The notes under the pieces were generated by a model, which did not search any database, was not told the origin of the DNA, and saw nothing but the letters and a program-made list of their open reading frames with translations. 64,000 bases of DNA from positions 1,188,501 through 1,252,500 of the forward strand of contig NZ_CP103834.1 of the NCBI RefSeq assembly GCF_029774175.1, given 5' to 3'. Origin of the DNA: Actinobacillus genomosp. 1 (lineage in GTDB: Bacteria > Pseudomonadota > Gammaproteobacteria > Enterobacterales > Pasteurellaceae). Position 1 is the stretch's first letter; every line of letters begins with the position of its first letter. Position numbers and translations under genes: made by a program. Shown here one piece after another: positions 8,323 through 16,087 of the stretch.

Positions 8323-8882
8323 TGTTAGAAAATTTACAAGGCAAGTTTTTAATTGCAACGCCGGAAATTGATGACGATTACTTTGATCGTACCGTGATTT
8401 ATATCTGCGAACATAACAATAATGGTGCGATGGGCTTAGTGATTAATACACCAACCGACTTATCCGTGTTGGAATTGATTACCCGTATGGATTTCCAAAT
8501 GGCGAATCAGCGTAATTATCATAAGGATCAGATGGTCTTAAGCGGCGGGCCGGTCAGTCAAGATCGCGGCTTTATTATTCATACTAAAACCGAGCACGAA
8601 TTTTTACATAGTTATCGCGTGACAGATAATATTTTTCTAACCACTTCCGGCGACGTATTAGATAGCCTAGGTAAACCGGAAGCGCCGGAAAAATTTATTG
8701 TTTGTTTAGGTTGTGCCACGTGGAAACCGGAACAACTCGAACAAGAAATCGCACGTAATTACTGGCTGATTTCCGAAGCGAACGACAAAACCTTATTCGA
8801 AACCGGTTATTTAGAACGTTGGGTGGAAGCAAATGAAATGCTCGGTATTTCAGGTGTGTTAGCCCGTGCCGGCAGAGCCTAA
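8322..8882 (+). CDS. yqgE: YqgE/AlgH family protein
   Basis: This is a 186-residue protein of the UPF0301 family with the typical start MLENLQGKFLIATPEIDDDYF and the motifs GAMGLVINTP and LSGGPVSQDRGFIIH. Its biochemical role is unknown. It is almost always coupled to ruvX (yqgF), as here. The start at 8322 inside the rsmE stop codon is chosen because family members begin at this Met; the frame extends six codons further upstream without support. Confidence 0.92.
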   Translation: MLENLQGKFLIATPEIDDDYFDRTVIYICEHNNNGAMGLVINTPTDLSVLELITRMDFQMANQRNYHKDQMVLSGGPVSQDRGFIIHTKTEHEFLHSYRVTDNIFLTTSGDVLDSLGKPEAPEKFIVCLGCATWKPEQLEQEIARNYWLISEANDKTLFETGYLERWVEANEMLGISGVLARAGRA

Positions 8883-8933
8883 TGACAGCCTAAGCAGCGG
8901 TCAAAAATAAACAATTTTTTGCAAAAGGATAAT

Positions 8934-9347
8934 ATGGCAAGAACAATTCTCGCATTTGATTTCGGTACTTACAGCATCGGTTGTGCGGTCGGACAAGATA
9001 TTACCGGCACCGCACAGGGATTACCCTCTTTTAAAGCGCAAGACGGGATTCCGAACTGGGATCAAATTGAAAAAGTGATCAAAGAATGGCAACCGGAACG
9101 CTTAGTGGTCGGCTTACCGCTCAATATGGACGGCAGCGAACAACCGCTCACCCAAAGAGCGAAAAAATTTGCTAATCGCTTAAACGGACGTTTTAATTTG
9201 CCGGTTGAGCTACAAGACGAACGCCTTACAACAGTGTCAGCGAAAGCGGAAATCTTTGAACGAGGCGGTTACAAAGCCTTAAAGAAAGATAAAGTGGATT
9301 CGATTTCCGCCTGCTTAATTTTAGAAAGCTGGTTTGAAGCCCAATAA
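8934..9347 (+). CDS. ruvX: RuvX/YqgF, RNase H-fold pre-16S rRNA nuclease
   Basis: This 137-residue protein of the YqgF family has the first RNase H strand [12 protein letters not shown] with a catalytic Asp, the second motif [13 protein letters not shown], and the C-terminal motif [15 protein letters not shown] with a late Asp. It was annotated as a Holliday junction resolvase by fold; E. coli YqgF is now linked to maturation of the 16S rRNA 5' end. The start at 8934 follows AAGGATAAT; the longer frame from 8919 lacks support. Confidence 0.92.
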
Positions 9348-9356
9348 AAAAGAGTA

Positions 9357-9396
9357 AGACCGCTAATTTGAACAACGCAAATAAGCGGTCTAATTT
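9357..9396. terminator. Bidirectional terminator between ruvX and the phosphatase gene
   Basis: AGACCGCTAATTTG and CAAATAAGCGGTCT form an almost perfect 14-bp stem with a 7-base loop, flanked by T-rich DNA on both sides. Convergent genes end on either side. The stem base is the GACCGCT part of the uptake signal. Confidence 0.7.
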
Positions 9397-9414
9397 TTGG
9401 ATTTTTTTGCAAGT

Positions 9415-10047
9415 CTAAGCCAAATGTTCCGTGCGGTTAAACTCAACTAATTCAGCCTTACCATGCTCAACGACCGCCCGGTTAATTGCAGTGTTAATCA
9501 CAAAACTGTGTTTGGTTTCGTCACGACATTCCGACCAATGTAAGCCTCTTAATACTGCCGTAAGAACAGTTAATGTCATACCGTGTGCAACGATTAATAC
9601 GTTTTCATTATCTTGGTGCAACTGAGCAATTTGATTAAACACTTTAATCACTCGATTATAAAGATCTTCGTAAGTTTCACCTCCGTTCGTTTCCGCACGA
9701 TATTCCGCCGGTGTTTTTTTCATCGTCCAATATTCGTCATTTGAGTATAAATCTACCGATTTCGTACCTTCCCAAAGCCCAAAATCAAACTCATTTAAAC
9801 CGAAATGGTGAAAGTGCGGAATGTTCTTCTCGTTATTTTCCGCCAAAATATAATTTGCGGTATCTTGCGCACGTTTTTGCATACTGGAATAGGCAGCGGC
9901 AAATTTAACCTCTTTTAACGCTCTACCCGCTTTTTTTGCCCCTTCAATACCTTCTTCAACCAAAGGTGAATCGCCTGAGCCTTGCAAACGCCCTTCTAAA
10001 TTCCAAACGGTTTTCCCGTGGCGGACTAAATAAATGTTAAGTGCCAT
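9415..10047 (-). CDS. Histidine phosphatase family protein (phosphoglycerate-mutase-like)
   Basis: This is a 210-residue member of the histidine phosphatase superfamily. The catalytic RHG motif sits in LVRHGKTVWNLEGRLQG (phospho-accepting His near residue 8) and the second catalytic His in IVAHGMT. The substrate cannot be told from sequence: a cofactor-dependent mutase (GpmB-like) or a small-molecule phosphatase is possible. The start at 10047 follows AGGGAATTGAAT; an upstream TTG is less likely. It is convergent with ruvX. Confidence 0.85.
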   Translation of the reverse strand: MALNIYLVRHGKTVWNLEGRLQGSGDSPLVEEGIEGAKKAGRALKEVKFAAAYSSMQKRAQDTANYILAENNEKNIPHFHHFGLNEFDFGLWEGTKSVDLYSNDEYWTMKKTPAEYRAETNGGETYEDLYNRVIKVFNQIAQLHQDNENVLIVAHGMTLTVLTAVLRGLHWSECRDETKHSFVINTAINRAVVEHGKAELVEFNRTEHLA

Positions 10048-10096
10048 ATTCAATTCCCTGTTAAAATAGCCAAAATTTATCGGAGTATAGCAAAAA

Positions 10097-10747
10097 ATGA
10101 CTGAAAAATTGACTATTTGCTTCCAACATCACGACTTTGTTGTGATTGATAAACCGGTCGGCGTGAGTGTACACAAAGACGAAGAAGCGGTCGGATTAAC
10201 CGAAAAACTCGCCGAACAATTACAAGTGGAACAAGTGTGGCTGGTACATCGCTTAGATAAAGTCACGTCCGGCTTATTAATTTTCGCCTTGAACAAACAA
10301 GCTGCCGTACACTTTTATCACTTATTTGAACAACATAAAATCGAAAAAACCTATTGGGCGTTGAGCGATCAAAAACCGAAAAAGAAACAGGGTAAAATTA
10401 GCGGTGATATGCAAAAAAGCCGTAACGGCGCGTGGAAACTGTGCCATAGCAAACAGAATCCTGCCGTGACTCAATTTGTTTCGCATTCGCTTGAGCCAAA
10501 TTTACGCCATTTTATTTTGCAACCGAAAACCGGTAAAACACATCAATTAAGGGTGGCGATGAAAAGTTTAGGAAGCCCGATTTTAGGTGATCAACTCTAT
10601 GCCGGCTCGCAAGCGGATCGGATTTACTTACATGCTTATCAATTAAAATTTGATTATCAAGGCGAATCTTTTTGTATCCAAAGCCCACCGACAAGCGGTC
10701 AATTTTGGGTAAAACTTTGCAATGTCGAGCATATAGAAAATATTTAA
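10097..10747 (+). CDS. RluA-family pseudouridine synthase
   Basis: This is a 216-residue pseudouridine synthase with no S4 domain. The catalytic motif HRLDKVTSGLL holds the conserved Asp near residue 54, and the C-terminal TGKTHQLRVAMKSLGSPILGD motif is typical of RluA/RsuA enzymes. It would isomerise uridine in rRNA or tRNA; the target site cannot be predicted. An uptake signal (ACAAGCGGTC at 10692) lies inside its 3' coding end. Confidence 0.85.
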   Translation: MTEKLTICFQHHDFVVIDKPVGVSVHKDEEAVGLTEKLAEQLQVEQVWLVHRLDKVTSGLLIFALNKQAAVHFYHLFEQHKIEKTYWALSDQKPKKKQGKISGDMQKSRNGAWKLCHSKQNPAVTQFVSHSLEPNLRHFILQPKTGKTHQLRVAMKSLGSPILGDQLYAGSQADRIYLHAYQLKFDYQGESFCIQSPPTSGQFWVKLCNVEHIENI

Positions 10748-10788
10748 TGCTATAATTTTCTACATTAACTCGTTAGATAGAGGAATTT

Positions 10789-12084
10789 ATGAGCTTATTT
10801 GAAGCAAGTTTAATTATCTTATTACTGATTATTACCAGTGCGGTTATCTCTTCGGCAGAAATCTCACTCGCCGGTGCAAGAAAGCTGAAACTACAGTCAA
10901 TGATCAATGAAGGTGATCTTCGTGCCGAAAAAGTCTTAAAACTTCAAGAACAACCGGGACGTTTTATTACCGTGGTACAAATCGGCTTAAATATGGTGGC
11001 GATCCTTGGTGGTGTAGTCGGTGAAAGTGCAATCAACCCCTACTTCAGTGAATTACTTGCAAAATATACGCAAGCGGAATGGGTTGATAGTGCCGCCTCT
11101 TGGATTGCGTTTATCATTGTTACCTCGGCGTTTGTGCTTTTTGCAGATTTAATGCCGAAACGTTTGGCAATGACATATCCGGAAAAAATTGCGGTGCGCA
11201 CCATAGGTATTATGATGTTTTGTATCGCATTATTTAAACCGCTTGTGCTTTTTTTCGATTGGATTGCCAACACATTATTTAAATTATTTCACGTTTCTAC
11301 CGTACGCCAAGACAATATGACTTCCGAAGATATTGTTGCGGTGGTTGATGCGGGAGCTAAAGCCGGTATTTTAAAAGCACAAGAGCATTACTTAATCGAA
11401 AATGTGTTTGAAATGCAGGAACGTCGTGTAACTTCTACTATGACTACACGCGAGCATATCGTATTTTTAAATCGCACCGATAATCGAGAAAAGGTGTTGG
11501 AAACACTGGGCGAAGATCCCTATTCCAAAGTGCTGATCTGTGATGACGGATTAGATAAAATTTTAGGTTATATCGAAACGCACGATCTACTTACCCAATA
11601 CCTCAAAAACGATAACGTGTCGCTAACGGATGCCAAATTACTGAAAAAATCGCTTTTCATTCCGGATACGTTATCACTTTACGAAGTATTGGAGCTATTT
11701 AAATCCGCCGGTGAAGATTTTGCCGTTATCGTAAACGAATACGCATTAGTGGTGGGGATTCTCACTCTCAATGATGTAATGAGTATCGTGATGGGTGAAT
11801 TGGTTTCAACCGAAGAAGAACAAATTGTCCGCCGAGATGAAGATTCGTGGTTAATTGACGGTGCTACGCCGCTCGAAGACGTGATGAAAGCATTAGAAAT
11901 CGAAAGTTTCCCAAATGCGGAAAACTATGAAACTATCGGCGGTTTTATGATGTATATGCTACGTAAAATTCCAAAGAAAACCGATTTCGTTCTTTATGAT
12001 CAATATAAATTCGAAATTATTGATACCGAGAATTTTAAAATCGACCAATTAATGGTGTCTTTCCGTAAAGATATCGCAAACTAG
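10789..12084 (+). CDS. paeA: PaeA/YtfL-type CNNM transporter with CBS domains
   Basis: This 431-residue membrane protein has an N-terminal DUF21/CNNM domain (residues ~1-190, several membrane helices, EISLAGARKLKLQ near residue 25), then a CBS pair (~205-330) and a CorC/HlyC-type cytoplasmic domain. It agrees closely along its length with E. coli YtfL (PaeA), including ENYETIGGFMMYMLRKIPK near the end. PaeA exports cadaverine and putrescine under stress. The gene is monocistronic. Its terminator has been split by the IS element immediately downstream. Confidence 0.9.
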   Translation: MSLFEASLIILLLIITSAVISSAEISLAGARKLKLQSMINEGDLRAEKVLKLQEQPGRFITVVQIGLNMVAILGGVVGESAINPYFSELLAKYTQAEWVDSAASWIAFIIVTSAFVLFADLMPKRLAMTYPEKIAVRTIGIMMFCIALFKPLVLFFDWIANTLFKLFHVSTVRQDNMTSEDIVAVVDAGAKAGILKAQEHYLIENVFEMQERRVTSTMTTREHIVFLNRTDNREKVLETLGEDPYSKVLICDDGLDKILGYIETHDLLTQYLKNDNVSLTDAKLLKKSLFIPDTLSLYEVLELFKSAGEDFAVIVNEYALVVGILTLNDVMSIVMGELVSTEEEQIVRRDEDSWLIDGATPLEDVMKALEIESFPNAENYETIGGFMMYMLRKIPKKTDFVLYDQYKFEIIDTENFKIDQLMVSFRKDIAN

Positions 12085-12112
12085 CATAGTGAAAAAGCTC
12101 CGACTTATGATC

Positions 12113-12132
12113 TGACCCCAAAAAGTTAGACT
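12113..12132. repeat. IS terminal inverted repeat, orfB end
   Basis: This is the 20-bp terminus TGACCCCAAAAAGTTAGACT, matching the other end at 16 of 20 positions, with the conserved TG outermost dinucleotide of IS3 elements. Confidence 0.85.
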
Positions 12133-12135
12133 GTT

Positions 12136-12963
12136 TTAATTTAAGGACTGAGTTCTGTATTGTACAGGGCTGAGTCCTTTTAATTTCACTTGAATACGCT
12201 CATTGTTGTAATAATGAATGTACTCGTGAATCACTTTCTCAAGTTGTTCGAAAGTGTCAAATCGCTTACCAAAGTAACATTCCGTTTTCAATCGCCCAAA
12301 GAAACTTTCCATTGCCCCATTATCCAAGCAATTTCCTTTTCTCGACATACTTTGTTTAATATGATGTTTTCTCAGCATGTCTTGATAGTCAGCCATCTGA
12401 TATTGCCAACCTTGGTCGGAATGTAAAATCGGTTTAGCGTCCTTAGGCAGTTTTGCGACCGCTTGCTTTAGCATCCGCATCACTTGCTCAACGTTCGGGC
12501 TTCTTGCTAAATCGTAAGCAAGAATTTCACTATTAAATAAATCCTTAATCGGCGATAAATAGAGCTTGCCTTCCGCACATTTAAACTCAGTGATATCCGT
12601 GACGAGTTTTTCATTTGGCGCTGTTGCGTGAAAATCTTGTTGCAATACATTCTCGGTAATTTTACCCACTTCACCTTTGTAAGAACGATATTTCCTCTGC
12701 TTACATTTTCCTTTTAAATCAAGCTGTTGCATTATCGCTTGAACACGCTTATGGTTAATCGTACCCAAAAAATCACGTAACTTTAACGTAATACGACGAT
12801 AGCCATAATTGCCATCATTATCCTGATAAATCTCAATCACTTTCTGCCTCATCACAGCATTTTTATCGATTTTAGGCGGTAAGTGATAAAAGAAAGTACT
12901 GCGTTTTAAACCTATCAAAGGGAGGAGGATTTCTAAGGGAAAATCCACCCGCAACGTTTTCAC
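12136..12963 (-). CDS. IS3-family transposase OrfB (DDE integrase domain)
   Basis: This 275-residue OrfB carries an N-terminal helix-turn-helix-like part (HTH_21, residues ~38-95) and an rve integrase core. The DDE triad is visible as VTDITEF, HSDQG and AMESFFGRLK. It starts at GTG (12963), overlapping the orfA stop by four bases. In this family the active transposase is usually an OrfAB fusion made by -1 frameshifting. The catalytic domain looks complete. Confidence 0.92.
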   Translation of the reverse strand: MKTLRVDFPLEILLPLIGLKRSTFFYHLPPKIDKNAVMRQKVIEIYQDNDGNYGYRRITLKLRDFLGTINHKRVQAIMQQLDLKGKCKQRKYRSYKGEVGKITENVLQQDFHATAPNEKLVTDITEFKCAEGKLYLSPIKDLFNSEILAYDLARSPNVEQVMRMLKQAVAKLPKDAKPILHSDQGWQYQMADYQDMLRKHHIKQSMSRKGNCLDNGAMESFFGRLKTECYFGKRFDTFEQLEKVIHEYIHYYNNERIQVKLKGLSPVQYRTQSLN

Positions 12964-13470
12964 GATGGCTGTTTTTGCCGCATTTTTTGTTGGTTGAACT
13001 CCCGCAACTTTTTTAGGTAAGCTACCTCCGCTTCCAGCTCTAAAATACGATAACGCAGACGTTCTTCTTCAGTTTTAGGTGGAGGAGGCATTTTCGGGTA
13101 TTTGGGTTTCATTGTCGGACGACCTTTAGGTTTGGGTAATAAACCGTTTATACCTTGTTCTTCAAAGGTGTGCAACCATTGGCTAATCGAACCTGAATTA
13201 GCAATGCCAAAATGAAGGGAGGCTCTTTCCGCAGAAAATTGTCCTTTTTTGACCGCTTGTATGACGGTTAATTTGAATTCGGGGGAATATTTTTGCTTCT
13301 TAGCCATTACCGCTAACCCATTAATTCCGTTATGATTAAATTGAGCAATCCACCGAGTTAAGGTTTTTCTTGGATAATTGAAAATGTCGTTGAGTGAATG
13401 AATAGTTTTTGTCATTTTGAAGATAAAACTCGATGACTTGTTGTTTGAATAGTGGGTTATATTTAGTCAT
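12960..13470 (-). pseudogene. IS3-family OrfA (helix-turn-helix), frameshifted near its start
   Basis: The likely true start is ATG at 13470 (MTKYNPLFKQQVIEFYL), giving an N-terminal HTH. That frame stops early. The frame of the remaining 151 residues from 13415 continues the same HTH (KTLTRWIAQFNHNGINGL) and a C-terminal leucine-rich coiled coil (ERLRYRILELEAEVAYLKKL). The two frames meet at an A5 run at 13364-13368; one A fewer would join them as SKKTLTRW. OrfA normally recognises the IS ends, so the defect should hinder transposition. Confidence 0.75.
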
Positions 13471-13502
13471 AAAAAATCTGCACCTTAATCCGTTGGAGGT
13501 TT

Positions 13503-13522
13503 AGTCCAACTTTTGGGGTGCA
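13503..13522. repeat. IS terminal inverted repeat, orfA end
   Basis: This is the reverse complement of TGCACCCCAAAAGTTGGACT. It borders the GATC target duplicate at 13523-13526. Confidence 0.85.
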
Positions 13523-13545
13523 GATCATTAATCGGAGCTTTTTTA

Positions 13546-13845
13546 TTACCAGTGATGGCGATGTCTGTGATAACCGTAACCAATGCCAATGCTTGGATAA
13601 ATCACCGGCTCTCTTACAACCTGTCTGACTACTTTCGGACGCTTATCGCTTTGATTAAGCGGCTCGTCCGGTTCAATTTGCTGAACAACACGTTGCTTTT
13701 GTTTTTCCGAAACGGTATTCCCGCTTGCTACACGTTGTTGATATTCCGCTACCGCCTGCATATCCATCGGAACGGTGCTTTGTTGCACAGGAGTAGAACA
13801 AGCTGCCACTACCCAAGGCAAAGTAAGTAGAACTAATTTTTTCAT
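13546..13845 (-). CDS. Small lipoprotein of unknown function
   Basis: This 99-residue protein starts with a lipoprotein signal peptide ending in VAAC (Cys16). The mature part is hydrophilic and rich in Gln and Val, and ends in the glycine/tyrosine/histidine-rich tail GIGYGYHRHRHHW, which could bind metal. No known domain is recognised. It is convergent with paeA, with the IS and the split terminator between them. Confidence 0.7.
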   Translation of the reverse strand: MKKLVLLTLPWVVAACSTPVQQSTVPMDMQAVAEYQQRVASGNTVSEKQKQRVVQQIEPDEPLNQSDKRPKVVRQVVREPVIYPSIGIGYGYHRHRHHW

Positions 13846-13886
13846 TACTATTTCCTTCTTGTAAAAATAAATGTAAATTAGACCGC

Positions 13887-14417
13887 TTATATATGGTTTT
13901 TATCCCTACTCTTACACATTTTTTCTAATATTATACGCATAAAATAAGGCATTTTCTTGATTGGTTTAATGATAACTTCGTCCGCTAACGGCTGCTGTTC
14001 TAACATTAAATACATATTTAATACCGTATAGACATCAACATCGTGTTGATTCTTAAAGAAATTCATCAATCGATACTTTTCTATCTTGATCCGTAACGAA
14101 TTTGCAATATTTTGGTATTTTTCGACCGCTGGTAAACTCAGATTCACATTACTGATCACAATCAGTATAGATATTTGCGGATAATCTTTTGCAAATTTCC
14201 AAGCCGATGCTAATTTCTGTTCCGCCAATATTTTAGCGGATTGAAATCTTTCTTTCGTCCAAACATATTCACCGTTTTCATATAGAAATTGATCGTTTTC
14301 AATATGAAACACTTTACCGCTCGGAAAACGTTGCTTAAATTCCACTATTTTTTGCTTAGCAAACGTTGATTTACCTGAACCGGAATGCCCTCGAATAATG
14401 ATTAATTTACGCATCAT
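13887..14417 (-). CDS. P-loop ATP-binding protein (zeta-toxin/kinase-like)
   Basis: This 176-residue P-loop protein has a perfect Walker A motif (IIRGHSGSGKSTFAK, residues ~6-20) and a following acidic motif HIENDQF that could be the kinase substrate-binding Asp. The fold suggests an AAA_33 or adenylate-kinase-like small-molecule kinase; no substrate can be named. It starts directly after the rplT terminator and lacks a clear ribosome-binding site, so expression may be low. A second Met gives an alternative start at 14414. Confidence 0.7.
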   Translation of the reverse strand: MMRKLIIIRGHSGSGKSTFAKQKIVEFKQRFPSGKVFHIENDQFLYENGEYVWTKERFQSAKILAEQKLASAWKFAKDYPQISILIVISNVNLSLPAVEKYQNIANSLRIKIEKYRLMNFFKNQHDVDVYTVLNMYLMLEQQPLADEVIIKPIKKMPYFMRIILEKMCKSRDKNHI

Positions 14418-14420
14418 ATA

Positions 14421-14444
14421 AAAAAGGACGCCCGAGGGCGTCCT
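14421..14444 (-). terminator. Terminator of the infC-rpmI-rplT operon
   Basis: On the reverse strand AGGACGCCC pairs with GGGCGTCCT over a tight loop and runs into TTTTTT. It lies 18 bases after the rplT stop. Confidence 0.93.
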
Positions 14445-14462
14445 AATCTCTATTCTTTAAAA

Positions 14463-14816
14463 TTAAAGAGCAGATTTTGCTTTTTCAACTAAAGCTGCGA
14501 ATGCAACTTTATCGAATACAGCGATGTCAGCTAAAATCTTACGGTCGATTTCAACAGAAGCTTTTTTCAAGCCGTTGATGAATTTGCTGTAAGATAAACC
14601 GTTTTGACGTGCTGCAGCGTTGATACGTGCAATCCATAATTGACGGAATTGACGTTTACGTTGACGACGGTCACGGTAAGCATATTGACCAGCTTTAATT
14701 ACAGCTTGGAACGCAACGCGATAAACACGTGAACGCGCACCATAATAACCTTTAGCAGCCTTAAGAACTTTCTTATGGCGTGCTCTTGCAATAACACCAC
14801 GTTTTACACGAGCCAT
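14463..14816 (-). CDS. rplT: Ribosomal protein L20
   Basis: This is the 117-residue L20 with the basic N terminus [19 protein letters not shown] and the globular end ([20 protein letters not shown]). It binds 23S rRNA early in 50S assembly. In enterobacteria L20 also represses rpmI-rplT translation by binding the leader between infC and rpmI. The structured leader at 15182-15315 suggests the same control here. Confidence 0.98.
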
Positions 14817-14882
14817 TATTAAATCTCCTAATGTATATAATTAACTAAAATTCACTAAAGTACGTTTAACTTGACTCAACGC

Positions 14883-15080
14883 TTATGCGTATGGTAAGCA
14901 CGCTACTACTAATACTTGGTCTGCTTTCGCTACCATTGATTTGTGGCGTAAGTGACGTTTACGTTTAGTGGTTTTCTTAGTCAAAATATGACGTAAGTGA
15001 GATTGTTTACGTTTGAAACCGCCTGAAGCTGTTTTCTTGAAACGCTTAGCAGCACCACGTACTGTTTTAATTTTAGGCAT
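14883..15080 (-). CDS. rpmI: Ribosomal protein L35
   Basis: This is the 65-residue L35, highly basic, starting [17 protein letters not shown]. The start at 15080 is the family's; the frame is open to 15116 but those codons are not conserved. It lies 248 bases after infC and 66 bases before rplT in the usual infC-rpmI-rplT order. The infC-rpmI gap holds the presumed L20 binding site. Confidence 0.97.
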
Positions 15081-15181
15081 TGTTTTATAAACTCCGCATT
15101 GTTTTATGTAATACACAATAATCAGGCGAAAAATATGATTATCGCTAATCGAATTTTTACTTGGAAAGCACTAATTATCTC

Positions 15182-15315
15182 GAAAGAGCGTTACCGCTCA
15201 TAAGCTTTTCAGCTTAAAAAAGCGAATCAGGCTGCGAAATGTGCCTGTAGATCGCTTTCGTTTCTCTTTTTTACAAAAGAGAAAACGGACGGATTTTATA
15301 GGATCCGCCCGTTTT
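15182..15315 (-). ncRNA. Structured infC-rpmI leader, candidate L20-responsive RNA
   Basis: The reverse-strand RNA between infC and rpmI folds into a chain of hairpins. The first is a long arm at 15282-15315 (AAAACGGGCGGAT with ATCCGTCCGTTTT) and the second a stem at 15260-15286 (GTTTTCTCTTTT region). The third is a two-part arm at 15222-15255 (GCGA/TCGC and CAGGC/GCCTG). Two small hairpins follow: AAGCT-GAAA-AGCTT and GAGCG-GTAA-CGCTC, both with GNRA tetraloops. Such tandem structure fits a ribosomal-protein binding site that mimics rRNA. The first arm may also attenuate transcription after infC. Confidence 0.55.
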
Positions 15316-15328
15316 ATGCAAGAATAAA

Positions 15329-15871
15329 TTATTTTTTCTTCGGCGCAATAACCATTACCGCTTGACGACCTTCAAGTTTACCCGGTGCCGATTCAACAAC
15401 CGCCACTTCAGCCGTATCTGTTTTCACACGATCTAAAACATCTAAACCAATATCTTGGTGAGCCATTTCACGACCACGGAAACGTACGGTAATTTTAACT
15501 TTATCACCGTCTTCTAAGAAACGTAAAATGCTGCGTAATTTAATTTGATAATCGCCATCGTCTGTACCCGGACGGAATTTAATTTCCTTAATTTGTACGA
15601 CTTTCTGCTTTTTCTTTTGCTCTTTTGCAGCTTTTTCTTTTTCGTAGATGAACTTACCGTAGTTCATAATACGACAAACCGGCGGTTCTGCATTAGGGCT
15701 GATTTCAACTAAATCTAATTCAGCATCTTCCGCTCTCGCCAAAGCATCTTGAATTGATACGATACCAACTTGTTCGCCATTTTCATCAGTTAGGCGAACT
15801 TCCTTCACGCCACGAATTTCGTCATTAAGACGATGTGCGCGATTTGACTGAACACGTTTTACAGGTTTAAT
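15329..15871 (-). CDS. infC: Translation initiation factor IF-3 (AUU start codon)
   Basis: This is IF-3, which binds the 30S subunit and checks start codon and initiator tRNA. The frame visible with standard starts begins at GTG 15808, but the family's N-terminal residues continue upstream in frame (IKPVKRVQSNRAHRLNDEIR) to an ATT codon at 15869-15871. That ATT is preceded by AAGGA at an 8-base spacing. E. coli infC also starts at AUU and uses it for autoregulation, since IF-3 rejects non-standard starts. The protein is then 180 residues. Motifs VEISPNAEPPVCRIMNYGKF and KEIKFRPGTDDGDYQ are clear. Confidence 0.95.
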   Translation of the reverse strand: MKPVKRVQSNRAHRLNDEIRGVKEVRLTDENGEQVGIVSIQDALARAEDAELDLVEISPNAEPPVCRIMNYGKFIYEKEKAAKEQKKKQKVVQIKEIKFRPGTDDGDYQIKLRSILRFLEDGDKVKITVRFRGREMAHQDIGLDVLDRVKTDTAEVAVVESAPGKLEGRQAVMVIAPKKK

Positions 15872-15957
15872 AGTACTATTCCTTCTTGTAAGTTTTACTA
15901 TAAAATCGACCGCTTAAGCAGAAGATTAAAATTTCTAAAGCCCTTAAATTAACTGGA

Positions 15958-16000
15958 GGGCAAACGTTTGGATTCTAAAAGATATTGGCGTGTTATGCAA
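15958..16000 (-). promoter_or_regulatory. Putative infC promoter overlapped by a PurR-like box
   Basis: On the reverse strand TTGCAT (15995-16000) and TAGAAT (15972-15977) are separated by 17 bases and form a reasonable sigma-70 promoter for infC-rpmI-rplT. The palindrome GCAAACGTTTG begins at about the +1 side (15958-15973). It shares the core of the purine-repressor boxes found elsewhere in this window. PurR control of infC is not known, so this is a candidate only. Confidence 0.4.
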
Positions 16001-16021
16001 TAGTACACATAAAAATAATCG

Positions 16022-16077
16022 ATATTAACTTAGTTAGACTAAGTTAATATAAGCTCTTAATGCATTAAGAGCTTATA
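16022..16077. terminator. Two tandem palindromes after the lipoprotein operon
   Basis: A 12-bp perfect stem (ATATTAACTTAG, loop TTAGA) at 16022-16050 abuts a perfect 30-bp palindrome centred on TAATGCATTA at 16048-16077. They lie between the DUF799 gene stop and the infC promoter. On the reverse strand they are followed by ATTATTTTTATG, so they probably terminate the lipoprotein operon. Confidence 0.55.
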
Positions 16078-16087
16078 TAATATACAA

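Larger units (their letters stand above)
12113..13522 (-). mobile_element. IS3-family (IS150-like) insertion sequence, 1410 bp
   Basis: The element is bounded by imperfect 20-bp inverted repeats starting TGACCCCAAAAAGTTAGACT and TGCACCCCAAAAGTTGGACT (16 of 20 match) and is flanked by a GATC direct repeat at 12109-12112 and 13523-13526. It carries orfA and orfB on the reverse strand with an overlapping ATGA-type junction, as in IS3-family elements. OrfA is frameshifted, so this copy may not move without help. Its sharp boundaries and intact target duplication indicate a recent insertion. Confidence 0.92.
12092..13544. terminator. Terminator between paeA and the 13.5-kb lipoprotein gene, split by an IS
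   Basis: AAAAAGCTCCGA at 12092-12103 is complementary to TCGGAGCTTTTTT at 13532-13544. Without the IS and one GATC copy these arms would form a hairpin with a loop of about 14 bases, a good bidirectional terminator for the two convergent genes. The IS inserted in the loop, so the arms now lie 1.4 kb apart. Confidence 0.8.
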
